DNA of 12,025 bases from UMGS1851 sp900555605 (GTDB lineage: Bacteria; Bacillota; Clostridia; UBA1212; UBA1255). This document shows positions 1-7,002 of this stretch, one piece after another (positions within the stretch are counted from its first letter, which is position 1; every line of letters begins with the position of its first letter). The position numbers and the translations under genes were made by a program. The notes under the pieces were generated by a model. It ran no database searches and was not told the origin of the DNA. It was given only the letters and a program-made list of their open reading frames with translations. The stretch spans positions 1-12,025 of the forward strand of contig CABROF010000078.1 of the NCBI GenBank assembly GCA_902472555.1, in the 5' to 3' direction.

Positions 1-205
1 TGATCACGTCCTTTCACTTGCCATTGACCGCTCCTGATCTGCTCTCACTTAAAAATTCCGGGAAATAATTGATATGCCAAAATTGGAATTTTTGCCTAAA
101 CAAAAATATTATTTATTACTATTTTGGGAAATATTTGATTTTTTAGGCGAGATATAGTATTCTCTTTGCACAGGACATGGAAAATGGGATTTCAGCCCCT
201 TATCC
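1..205. other. AT-rich non-coding leader with two inverted repeats
   Basis: No convincing gene is seen here. Two inverted repeats stand out. The first is a perfect 9-bp pair, AAAAATTCC at 51-59 and GGAATTTTT at 85-93, with a 25-nt spacer; its right arm ends in five T, so it could end a transcript entering from the left. The second is an imperfect pair, GCCTAAA at 94-100 and TTTAGGC at 142-148, with inner AATATT matches. A TATAGT/TAGTAT box at 153-160 could be the -10 of the small downstream gene, but no matching -35 lies at the right distance, so the promoter is only suggested. The right-hand inverted repeat lies just upstream of this box and could be an operator. Confidence 0.35.
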
Positions 206-235
206 GTGCCGAAAACAGAAAGGGGGGAGATAAAT

Positions 236-517
236 ATGTATAAAAGGCTGTTTATTTCATCAAAAAATATTGATACGGATCCGCATGAATCTCATGCATC
301 TGTTGTTGAGTATTATTTAATTCAGAAAGGCGATGTTTTGAATCGTGATTATGGGATATGCGTATCAAAAATATTGGATGATGCAATACGGGAAGAAATT
401 ATGATTCCCGACATTTCGACAAGCAGAATTTATATTGAAGGCTTGCTCGACTTACTAATGAAAAACGGAGTAACCCCGGTCGCCGCACATGATGTCGTTA
501 TGGATTTTGTTTCATAA
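236..517 (+). CDS. Small DUF6514-like protein of unknown function
   Basis: This encodes 93 residues beginning MYKRLFISSKNIDT. The start at 236 is chosen because a strong AAGGGGGGAGA ribosome binding site lies just before it; an in-frame ATG at 206 has no such site and would add ten unlikely residues. The layout fits the small clostridial DUF6514 family from memory: a YYLIQKGD strand, then YGICVSKI, an acidic EEIMIPDIS segment, and a C-terminal helix pair ending in LLMKNGVTPVAAHDVVMDF. No signal peptide or membrane segment is present. The family has no known function, and no neighbour suggests one. Codon use is AT-richer than in the genes to the right. The family assignment is recognition of pattern, not a search result. 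Confidence 0.8.
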   Translation: MYKRLFISSKNIDTDPHESHASVVEYYLIQKGDVLNRDYGICVSKILDDAIREEIMIPDISTSRIYIEGLLDLLMKNGVTPVAAHDVVMDFVS

Positions 518-556
518 ATAAAACCCCGGTGTACTTTTAAAATTTTAGATGGAACA

Positions 557-587
557 TGATCCGAAAGGCGTCTGTCCTTTCGGATCA
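557..587. repeat. Perfect 12-bp hairpin upstream of ftcD
   Basis: The arms TGATCCGAAAGG (557-568) and CCTTTCGGATCA (576-587) are exact reverse complements around a 7-nt loop, CGTCTGT. It lies 40 bp after the small DUF6514-like gene and 110 bp before ftcD. No T tract follows on either strand, so it is not a canonical intrinsic terminator. It may still end or protect the upstream transcript, or be an operator or RNA element ahead of ftcD. Confidence 0.6.
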
Positions 588-627
588 GTCCGCCGCAAAT
601 ATGAAATGCCCTTCAAGCAGATGCTGA

Positions 628-656
628 TTGTCATCGCATGATATCTGTGTTACCAT
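628..656 (+). promoter_or_regulatory. Putative sigma-A promoter of ftcD
   Basis: TTGTCA (628-633) is separated by exactly 17 bp from TACCAT (651-656), giving five of six and four of six matches to the consensus boxes. Transcription would start near 663, about 35 nt before the ftcD start codon. This is pattern matching only. Confidence 0.45.
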
Positions 657-697
657 AAAACGTAAAAAAGCAATCTGCCATTATAGGAGGCCGATAT

Positions 698-1591
698 ATG
701 GATACAATTATAGAAACAATTCCGAATTTCAGCGAGGGCCGCAATTTGCAGACGCTGGCCGCGATCAGGGATGTATTTGAAACAGCAGCAGACGTTATAT
801 TATTAGAAGACTCGTCTGACAGCGATCATAATAGGAGTGTTTTTACTGCGATTGGAACGCCGCAGGCGATTGCCGATGCACTGCTGTGTGCTGCAGGCAT
901 TGCAATACAACAGATTGATCTCAATCACCACAGAGGAAAGCATCCGCGTATTGGCGCGGTTGATGTAATCCCCCTTGTCCCATTAAAAAATATCAGTATG
1001 GATGCCTGTGTCAGTTTGTCGCGGCAGATCGGCAGACGCCTATGGGAAAAGTATCAGCTTCCTGTTTATTTATATGAAGCATCTGCTGAAAATCCGGAAC
1101 ATGTGAATTTAGCCGATATTCGCAGGGGTGAGTTTGAAGGGTTAGCCCGGAAAATGGAGCAGCCGGAATGGAGACCGGATTTTGGCAACGACAAACCGCA
1201 TCCCACCGCCGGCGCAGTCGTATTAGGTGCAAGAAAGCCGCTGATTGCATATAATATTCTGTTAGATACACAAGATCTTGGTATTGCAAAGGCAATTGCC
1301 CGTCAGATCCGGGAAAGCAGCGGCGGATTTCCGTGCGTAAAAGCACTGGGAATCGAATTGACAAAACGAGGGAAAGTCCAGGTTTCAATTAATATGACAG
1401 ATTACACAGTTACCCCATTGTATCGTGTGTTTGATTTGGTTTCCCAGGAGGCCGAGCGGCAAGGAACAAGAGTCCTGTGCTCCGAATTGATCGGTCTGGC
1501 GCCAATGGCCGCACTTGCTGACGCAGCCGCACATTATCTGAAGATAGAAAATTATACATTCCAAAAGGTGTTGGAATCACATTATATTTGA
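698..1591 (+). CDS. ftcD: Glutamate formimidoyltransferase (formiminotransferase), stand-alone
   Basis: This 297-residue enzyme transfers the formimino group of N-formimino-L-glutamate to tetrahydrofolate, a late step of histidine catabolism (EC 2.1.2.5), in the cytoplasm. The N-terminus reads ETIPNFSEGRN, the family signature, followed by LEDSSDSDHNRSVFT and HHRGKHPRIGAVDVIPLVP. His82 in the KHPRIGA motif sits at the position of the catalytic His82 known from the mammalian enzyme. The C-terminal substrate domain follows (CVKALGIEL, VQVSINMTDYTVTP). The length matches the bacterial single-domain form; the cyclodeaminase domain fused in mammals is absent. The start is set by AGGAGG seven bases upstream. 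No hut gene adjoins it, so its partners must be elsewhere. It converges on addA with a 29-bp gap in which I see no clear terminator. Confidence 0.95.
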   Translation: MDTIIETIPNFSEGRNLQTLAAIRDVFETAADVILLEDSSDSDHNRSVFTAIGTPQAIADALLCAAGIAIQQIDLNHHRGKHPRIGAVDVIPLVPLKNISMDACVSLSRQIGRRLWEKYQLPVYLYEASAENPEHVNLADIRRGEFEGLARKMEQPEWRPDFGNDKPHPTAGAVVLGARKPLIAYNILLDTQDLGIAKAIARQIRESSGGFPCVKALGIELTKRGKVQVSINMTDYTVTPLYRVFDLVSQEAERQGTRVLCSELIGLAPMAALADAAAHYLKIENYTFQKVLESHYI

Positions 1592-1620
1592 CGGATTTCA
1601 TCAATCGGCACAAATAAAAA

Positions 1621-4600
1621 TTAAAGGCTGCAAACTTTACCGGCGCGCAGAAAGCAAATCAGCCGTTCCTTCGGCGCAATGCCAGTGATTCGCAAAAGTG
1701 CTTCACTATAACACTCCATCTGGACTCTGTATTTCTCCGCAGCCTGTTGTTCTCTTCCCGGCAGAATGTGATCGCTTTTGAAATCTACAAGAACCAGGTC
1801 TCCATTACCGTCTGTAAAATAGCAGTCAATCATTCCCTGCACAGCTACGGCAGAGTAAAGACGCCTCTGCCTCTCTTCATTTGAAAAAGCCTGAAAGGGA
1901 TCGTCTGACGGGACTGTCCCGCCGGCTTTTGTAATGCGTTCCTCATACAAAATGATATCTTTCCACTGCTTCATGATCGTAAACGGGATTTCACGGAACA
2001 GCGTTCCCGCAGCAGAAGCGTGCATCATCCGCCGGGCAAGCGGGGTCTGCAGATACTGGAGAAGTACAGTACGTTCAACCGCCTGCCCCTCCAATTCACT
2101 GATATATGCCTCGGCGACCATACGTTCGACCAGTTGTTCTATAATCTCGGACATTGCCGCAGTATAGGCGGCAGCAGAGATATCAGAACGCCCGAAGGCA
2201 TCAGCGACAGCAGCGGCAGTAAGGCAGGCAGATTGAGATGCTTCGCCAATCACCCGCAGACATTGAGAATAGTCGAGCACCTGCAGACAGGCATGCAGCA
2301 AGGTGCCCTTTTCAGCAGGTGTAATATCTGAGGCCTTTGTATATAAAAAATCCGGCAGGCCGTGCATAGGAACCTTGTGCGCATAAACGCGTTCTCCTTC
2401 TGCCTCTTCACGCAGACGCTTGATTTCGGATACAGATATTTTGGCAGGAACAGGCCGAAGTATTTCGTGTGTCGTCTGTTGATCCAGCCTCTGTATATCT
2501 TTGCCGACCGGAATCCATGGGGGGGAGTCGGAGGAGCGCTTACTGCCGAGCTGAAGTGCAGAAGATTCCGCTGAAAATGCTGCCGGAGCGGCCGCTGAAG
2601 ATTCTAAGGGATGTCCTGCGGACTGGATCTGGCGGCTTTCCTTTACGAAGATATGCCAGATCTGCTGTTTCTGAGGCTCTCCGGCAGACTCTGTGCCGTC
2701 AGCGCAGCCGGAAGGAAGAAAGGAAAGAGAAGAAAGTGCCATTCCCAGCCATTCCATATAGGATTTCGCATTTAAAACGTGGTAATCTACGGGCAATCCC
2801 GTAACTGCCGCGCATTTTCCGCGGCATTCCTCGCAGAAAGAGTTGTAGTCAGAACTGATTTTACCGGAGATAATCAGCTTTTCACGGGCTCTGGTCATGG
2901 CAACATATAAAAGCCGCATCTCCTCTGACTTCATATCATCCGCCATACGGCTGATGATACATCGTTTCATGACAGAAGGATAGACACAGCGTAGGACGTC
3001 GTCATAGCAAGTAGGACCAAATCCTAAGGAACGATGCTGAACCAGCCTCTTTTTGGTATCCGGACTATTGAAGGGCTGTCCTGCTTCACATAAAAATACG
3101 ACAGGAAACTCGAGACCTTTGCTTTTGTGAATGCTCATAATGCGTACAACATCCATTCCCTCATTAATCAGAGAAGCGCTGCTCAGATCACCGTTCTTTT
3201 TTCGCAGCTTATCAAAAAAATACAGGAAACGGAAAACGCCGCGGTTTGCGCCGCGATCAAATGCAGCTGCCTTATGAAAAAGCAGGATGAGATTGGCCTG
3301 CCGTTCTTCTCCGAAAAGCTGACGGCCTACATAATCATAATAGCCGTTCTCATGAATCATATTCCAAACGAGTTCTGATACCTGCTGCGTATCGGCAAAG
3401 GCCCGCAGCGCCTGTAAATGATCAAGAAAACGGCGCAGTTTATCTGATAATGCATCTGAAACCCGCTCCGCGCGCCGGAGACACAGTGTATAAAACGGAA
3501 TTTCGTCTTTCCGCCCTGAAGCATCCGCCGCAAGTGTTCCGGAACCGGCGCCATCAGCCGTCCGGTTCGGCGGCAGAAGCGGCGCGATTTCAGCTGCCTG
3601 TTGTTTCCCGTAAATTTTAACTTCAGCAAGCTCGCTGTCCGTAAAGCAAAAAATCGGAGAATGCATCACAGCCAGAAGCGGGATATCCTGAAGCGGATTA
3701 TCTACAATTTTCAGATAGCAAAGAATCAGATTGATCTCGACGCTTCCGAAAAAGCCGCCCTTTTCTTCATAAAATGCGGGAATTCCCGCGGCCAGCAGCC
3801 GCTGGCCGTATTGATCGGCACTGCCGGCACAAACGCGAAGCAAAATGACAATGTCTTTATACATGATGGGCCGCATCTGCTTCATCCGCTTATCATAAAC
3901 GGAAAAGCCGCTGCTTATCAACGCACGCACTCTTTCTGCTACTGCTGCCGCTTCCATCTCTCTGCCGGCCTTTCCTGACAAGTCAGAAGGAATCACCAGC
4001 AGCTCGTTGGCATAATCCAAACCAGCCGACGGCGCCGTTTCTGCCTCAGCTTTAGGCGCAGTCCTCATCTCAAATTCTGCCTCAGCTTTAAGCCCAGCCT
4101 GCATCTCAAATTCTGCCTCAGCTTTAGGCGCAGCCTTCATCTCAATCTCCGTCTCAGCTTTGGGTTCAGCTTTTGCGTCCGCCTTAGGCGCAGCACTCAT
4201 CTCAGCTTGTACGGAATCATAATAATCGGCTCCGTAATTCAGGTATTCCTCTTGCGTATATGCCATGCCGCAGGTAATCTCATTCATGATCCGGCTGAAA
4301 ATATAATTGACGCCGTTTACAATATTCCGCCTGCTTCTGAAATTGGTAAAGAGACGGACCAGCCGATCCGGGCTGTCCGGAGAAAAAAGGCCGTCGCGAA
4401 TTTCATACCGCCCGTATTTCTCAAGGAACAAATCCGGTCTGGCCTGGCGAAAGCCGTAGATGCTTTGCTTGACGTCGCCTACCATAAACAGATTCCGCCC
4501 TTTTGAGATCAATGCCAAAATACGCTCCTGAATCAGGTTGGTATCCTGATACTCATCAATGTAGACCTCCTCGAACTGCTCCCTGTAGCGGAGCGCTGCC

Positions 4601-5586
4601 TCAGAAGGACTGGGGCTCTCTGACGCAGCGCAGCCTTCCGCGGTCAGAACACGTAGCGCGATATGCTCCATATCCGAAAAATCTAAAATTCTGCGGCTGC
4701 GTTTCAGCTCCGCAAAACACGTACAGAAATCAAGCACTACATTTACAAGACAGACGATGTCGGGGTAAAGCAGATCCATTTCCCGCAGCGGCATATCGGG
4801 CCCGGATCCGAACAGTGCGGCGTTCATCTCCCGGATATCGTCCTTAATCCGATTTCTGCCGTTTTTTATCTGCTCACGCACTGTTTCATCCGCCGCCTCA
4901 GATTCAGCCTTTGTCAATCTTTTTAAAGTAGAAAACTGCAGATCGCTGAAAGCATTCCACGCCTCCCTCCAAGACAGGCAGGCACAAGAATCAGCAAGTT
5001 TTCTGAGAAGCAGCTGATCTGCCGCAAGCGTCTGCGCATACCCTCCCAGCCCGGCATGCTCCGCAGCAAGCCGCAGACGTTCCGACGCCTCATAGGCGCC
5101 CTGCAATTTTACCGCAGTCATACGCAGAATTTCGCGTCCCCAAACAGTCTGCCCGAAATCCGCTCCCGGTCCGCGCAAAAAGCAGTCACGCTGCGTTTTC
5201 AGCCAGGCCTCAGGCTCCGGGTCGGACTGAATAAATGCATGAATGGACAAAATCTGTTCAGCCAATCCCTGATCGCTGCGGTAAGTTCCGTAGGTTTCCA
5301 CGAGACGGTAAAATGCCGGATCTTCTTTGGCATACCAGCGTTCCAATACTTCCTCCAGCGCATCCTCCCGAAGCAGCCTGAGTTCTCCCTCATCGGCAAC
5401 GCGATAAGAGGAATCAATTCCGCTTTCATTAAAATTTCCCCTGACCACACTCTGGCAGAAGGAATCAATCGTGGTAATATAGGATTTTCCAAGCAGCGCC
5501 TGCTGTTCATACAGCCGATCTGTCTGCGCGCGGCTTGTGCAGCGGTCCGCCCGTTCCTGAATCGCAAGAAACAGCCGCTCCCGCAT
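1621..5586 (-). CDS. addA: ATP-dependent helicase/nuclease subunit A (AddA), main body; reading frame broken near the 5' end
   Basis: AddA with AddB forms the Bacillota counterpart of RecBCD, processing double-strand breaks for recombination. This 1321-residue frame holds all but the N-terminal 70 residues. In order it shows ITTIDSFCQSVVR, Walker B VYIDEYQDTN (D344-E345), GDVKQSIYGFRQ (motif III), TNFRSRRNI (motif IV), MSIHKSKGLEFPVVF (motif V), LLYVAMTRARE (motif VI), and a C-terminal PDDEXK nuclease with EIPF, GMIDCYF, VDFKSD and QMECYSEA, so helicase and nuclease residues are kept. Walker A lies in a separate upstream frame (5598-5816) because of a 32-bp insertion. The ATG at 5586 is the Met of the duplicated AEMR segment, has no good ribosome binding site, and is probably not a native start. 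The rejoined protein would be about 1390 residues, longer than the usual 1200-1250, partly through a repeated linker at residues 460-516. addB is not adjacent. Either a pseudogene, a switchable gene, or a sequence error. Confidence 0.9.
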   Translation of the reverse strand: MRERLFLAIQERADRCTSRAQTDRLYEQQALLGKSYITTIDSFCQSVVRGNFNESGIDSSYRVADEGELRLLREDALEEVLERWYAKEDPAFYRLVETYGTYRSDQGLAEQILSIHAFIQSDPEPEAWLKTQRDCFLRGPGADFGQTVWGREILRMTAVKLQGAYEASERLRLAAEHAGLGGYAQTLAADQLLLRKLADSCACLSWREAWNAFSDLQFSTLKRLTKAESEAADETVREQIKNGRNRIKDDIREMNAALFGSGPDMPLREMDLLYPDIVCLVNVVLDFCTCFAELKRSRRILDFSDMEHIALRVLTAEGCAASESPSPSEAALRYREQFEEVYIDEYQDTNLIQERILALISKGRNLFMVGDVKQSIYGFRQARPDLFLEKYGRYEIRDGLFSPDSPDRLVRLFTNFRSRRNIVNGVNYIFSRIMNEITCGMAYTQEEYLNYGADYYDSVQAEMSAAPKADAKAEPKAETEIEMKAAPKAEAEFEMQAGLKAEAEFEMRTAPKAEAETAPSAGLDYANELLVIPSDLSGKAGREMEAAAVAERVRALISSGFSVYDKRMKQMRPIMYKDIVILLRVCAGSADQYGQRLLAAGIPAFYEEKGGFFGSVEINLILCYLKIVDNPLQDIPLLAVMHSPIFCFTDSELAEVKIYGKQQAAEIAPLLPPNRTADGAGSGTLAADASGRKDEIPFYTLCLRRAERVSDALSDKLRRFLDHLQALRAFADTQQVSELVWNMIHENGYYDYVGRQLFGEERQANLILLFHKAAAFDRGANRGVFRFLYFFDKLRKKNGDLSSASLINEGMDVVRIMSIHKSKGLEFPVVFLCEAGQPFNSPDTKKRLVQHRSLGFGPTCYDDVLRCVYPSVMKRCIISRMADDMKSEEMRLLYVAMTRAREKLIISGKISSDYNSFCEECRGKCAAVTGLPVDYHVLNAKSYMEWLGMALSSLSFLPSGCADGTESAGEPQKQQIWHIFVKESRQIQSAGHPLESSAAAPAAFSAESSALQLGSKRSSDSPPWIPVGKDIQRLDQQTTHEILRPVPAKISVSEIKRLREEAEGERVYAHKVPMHGLPDFLYTKASDITPAEKGTLLHACLQVLDYSQCLRVIGEASQSACLTAAAVADAFGRSDISAAAYTAAMSEIIEQLVERMVAEAYISELEGQAVERTVLLQYLQTPLARRMMHASAAGTLFREIPFTIMKQWKDIILYEERITKAGGTVPSDDPFQAFSNEERQRRLYSAVAVQGMIDCYFTDGNGDLVLVDFKSDHILPGREQQAAEKYRVQMECYSEALLRITGIAPKERLICFLRAGKVCSL
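4040..4205 (-). repeat. 36-bp tandem repeat inside addA
   Basis: Three 36-bp units at 4040-4075, 4076-4111 and 4112-4147 share the core CTCAGCTTTAGGCGCAG (unit 2 reads AAGCCCAG) and CATCTCAA. More diverged copies continue to about 4205. On the coding strand each unit gives 12 residues of the type PKAEAEFEMQAG, so the reading frame is kept. The segment is rich in Lys, Ala and Glu and lies between helicase motif IV and the next conserved block, so it is probably a flexible, exposed linker. It is not a CRISPR array: the units abut, there are no spacers, and the repeat is coding. Confidence 0.85.
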
Positions 5587-5626
5587 TTCAGCGGGGACTA
5601 CACCAGCGAGATTCGCATTTCAGCGG
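5582..5626. repeat. 13-bp direct repeat bounding a 32-bp insertion in addA
   Basis: CGCATTTCAGCGG occurs at 5582-5594 and again, identical, at 5614-5626, with 19 unrelated bases (5595-5613) between. The offset is 32 bp, which is not a multiple of three, and the extra bases place a TAG stop (minus strand, 5598-5600) in the addA frame. Deleting one repeat plus the 19 bases gives a continuous AddA sequence, AAAAEMRERLFLAIQE. The repeat could be a target-site duplication with an excision footprint, or a small duplication plus insertion. Confidence 0.9.
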
Positions 5627-5816
5627 CGGCGGCCCTGGTAAAAGTTACAATCAGCAGCCGGTCAATGTCAATGCCCGCGCTGCCGTCCTCAGGTAAAATC
5701 CGCTGGATGATCCGTTCGATCAAAACAGACGTTTTTCCGGATCCAGCTGCCGCTGCCACCAGCAGATTGCTGCCGGAAATGCCGATCGCCTGTTTTTGTT
5801 CACTGGTCCATGCCAT
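5598..5816 (-). CDS. addA: AddA N-terminal fragment with Walker A
   Basis: This 72-residue frame is the true beginning of AddA. It contains the Q-motif-like start MAWTSEQKQAI, Walker A AAAAGSGKT with Lys28, and motif Ia LLIVTFTRAAAAEMR, then runs into ISLV and a stop within the 32-bp insertion. On its own it cannot be a working helicase. The start at 5816 is supported by family length and by a GTGGTGAG ribosome binding site 8 bases upstream. It overlaps the end of the amidase-like gene by 17 bp, which suggests translational coupling. The rest of the protein is read from 5586 in another frame, 11 bases after this stop. Confidence 0.88.
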   Translation of the reverse strand: MAWTSEQKQAIGISGSNLLVAAAAGSGKTSVLIERIIQRILPEDGSAGIDIDRLLIVTFTRAAAAEMRISLV

Positions 5817-6861
5817 AAAATGAACTCACCACTGCTTCCTTTATCGCCACTGCAATCTGAAGCTGAGAAACATCGGATAACAGTATTTTTTCATCACCGG
5901 AATTGGTCAGATAACCCAACTCAACGGAAACCGCAATTCCTTCCGCCCAATTCAGAAAGGTATTCTCACTGACAGGAGACACGCCGATGCTTTCGAGTCC
6001 CGCGGCCTTTGAAATGTTGGATAATACCTCCGCTGCAAAAGCAGCAGTCTGTTCATCTTGAGAAAATCGGGATACCTGTATCTCAACCCCTTTTGTCATG
6101 GGGTTGTCGGAGGAAGTGCAGCTCAACCGTACAAGGACATCACAGTGCGCCTTACTGAGCAGTTCGGCACGCTCGCGGTTGCTGAGATCAATCTCACTGC
6201 TTTCTCTGGTAAGAAGCACGGAAGCGCCCTCCTCCTCCAAAGTCTTTTTTAAAATGCCTGCAACACTTAAGTTAATCGTATAATCAGGGGTTTTTGAATT
6301 GACGCCGAAATTACGTTCATTCATTTTTGCCGTCAGCACTTTTGAATTCGGCGCCAAATATTCAGGCAGTGCATTGGGCGCAATCTGTCCGTCAGGATCA
6401 ATTCCCACCAGAATTCCCTTCAGCCGGTCTGTCTCATAAGCATTTTCATCATCAAAGCTGGCGCCGTACACATAGCCGATGTCATTTTCATAGCGTACTC
6501 TGTACCAAAGCCCCTTTTCCTCCACACGCAGCGCGTGGCAGGTCGGCACCACCTGCAGAACAGGATATGTAAATCCCGGACCGCGCCGAATCGTGATCTC
6601 GGACTTTTGCGTCGGTACAATTAAGGGCGCATCCATCTGAAATAAAGGATTTATCGGTTCACCTGACTCGGAGAGCGCTTCTGCAGGAGAGGCGGCGGCA
6701 TTGCTGCGCGCAGGCACTGCGGAAAGCAGAAACGCAGTACAGTATATTAGAATGAAGCACAAACAAGGAAGCAAGACTCTGCTTGTGCGGCCTCCAAAAC
6801 CGTTCCTTTCTTTTTTTTGCGCCGTCCGCATAGTGCGGACGATAGAAACCGCATTCAGCAA
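5800..6861 (-). CDS. Membrane-anchored SH3b and amidase-3-like protein, probably inactive
   Basis: This 353-residue protein has a basic N-terminus, a hydrophobic segment at about 29-50 (signal anchor or signal peptide), an SH3b domain at about 85-137 (IRRGPGFTYPVLQVV, IGYVYG) and a domain resembling N-acetylmuramoyl-L-alanine amidase (Amidase_3) at about 148-350. Active members use a zinc bound by His, Glu and His. Here the DPGH motif reads DPDGQ (155-159), the Glu region reads YLAPNSKVLTAK, and the RIHAN motif reads RLSCT (245-249), so all three ligands seem lost. The catalytic Glu is kept in VELGYLTN (Glu314). It therefore looks like a wall-binding pseudo-amidase. The start is TTG at 6861, chosen because AGGAG lies nine bases upstream; the ATG 30 bases later has no such site. 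Its stop overlaps the addA start, so the two probably share one mRNA. Confidence 0.8.
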   Translation of the reverse strand: MLNAVSIVRTMRTAQKKERNGFGGRTSRVLLPCLCFILIYCTAFLLSAVPARSNAAASPAEALSESGEPINPLFQMDAPLIVPTQKSEITIRRGPGFTYPVLQVVPTCHALRVEEKGLWYRVRYENDIGYVYGASFDDENAYETDRLKGILVGIDPDGQIAPNALPEYLAPNSKVLTAKMNERNFGVNSKTPDYTINLSVAGILKKTLEEEGASVLLTRESSEIDLSNRERAELLSKAHCDVLVRLSCTSSDNPMTKGVEIQVSRFSQDEQTAAFAAEVLSNISKAAGLESIGVSPVSENTFLNWAEGIAVSVELGYLTNSGDEKILLSDVSQLQIAVAIKEAVVSSFYGMDQ

Positions 6862-6870
6862 AATGATACG

Positions 6871-6875
6871 CTCCT
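6871..6875 (-). promoter_or_regulatory. Ribosome binding site deciding a TTG start
   Basis: AGGAG on the minus strand lies nine bases before TTG (6859-6861) of the amidase-like gene. No in-frame ATG lies near it, and the first in-frame ATG (6829-6831) has no purine-rich site, so TTG is the better start. Confidence 0.65.
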
Positions 6876-6904
6876 ATCTCCGAATTGTTGGTACAATACA
6901 CTAT

Positions 6905-6933
6905 ATAGTAACATATCTTTCTGAAAAGAACAA
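6905..6933 (-). promoter_or_regulatory. Possible promoter of the amidase-like/addA unit
   Basis: On the minus strand TTGTTC (6928-6933) and TACTAT (6905-6910) are separated by 17 bp, in an AT-rich stretch just after the rhamnosidase terminator and 45 bp before the TTG start. An overlapping TATAGT is an alternative -10. The -35 match is weak (three of six). Confidence 0.4.
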
Positions 6934-6949
6934 GAACCGCATAAATCGC

Positions 6950-6991
6950 AAAAGCGCGCCGCCCGGCCGGAAACAGCAGCCCCGGCCGGGC
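6950..6991 (-). terminator. GC-rich hairpin terminator after the rhamnosidase gene
   Basis: The arms GCCCGGCCGG (6961-6970) and CCGGCCGGGC (6982-6991) are perfect 10-bp complements with an 11-nt loop, starting 12 bp after the rhamnosidase stop. On the minus strand the stem is followed by GGCGCGC and then TTTT (6950-6953). The T run is short and displaced, so termination may be partial, but position and stem strength fit an intrinsic terminator. Confidence 0.6.
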
Positions 6992-7002
6992 AGTCCGCCG
7001 CC

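Noticed and set aside
1592..1620. Shared bidirectional terminator between ftcD and addA
   Set aside because: Only very short complementary pieces (TTGA/TCAA) are present; no stem with a T tract can be supported.
4040..4205. Regular 36-bp repeats suggesting a CRISPR array
   Set aside because: The units are contiguous with no spacers, and they stay in the addA reading frame as a protein repeat.
5582..5600. Programmed frameshift or intein/intron in addA
   Set aside because: The extra segment is only 32 bp, with no slippery run, pseudoknot or intron features; a duplication or insertion explains it more simply.
5056..5823. Plus-strand open frame of 255 codons opposite the 5' part of addA
   Set aside because: It has no family resemblance and lies antisense to AddA motifs. 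Its passage through the 32-bp insertion is chance.
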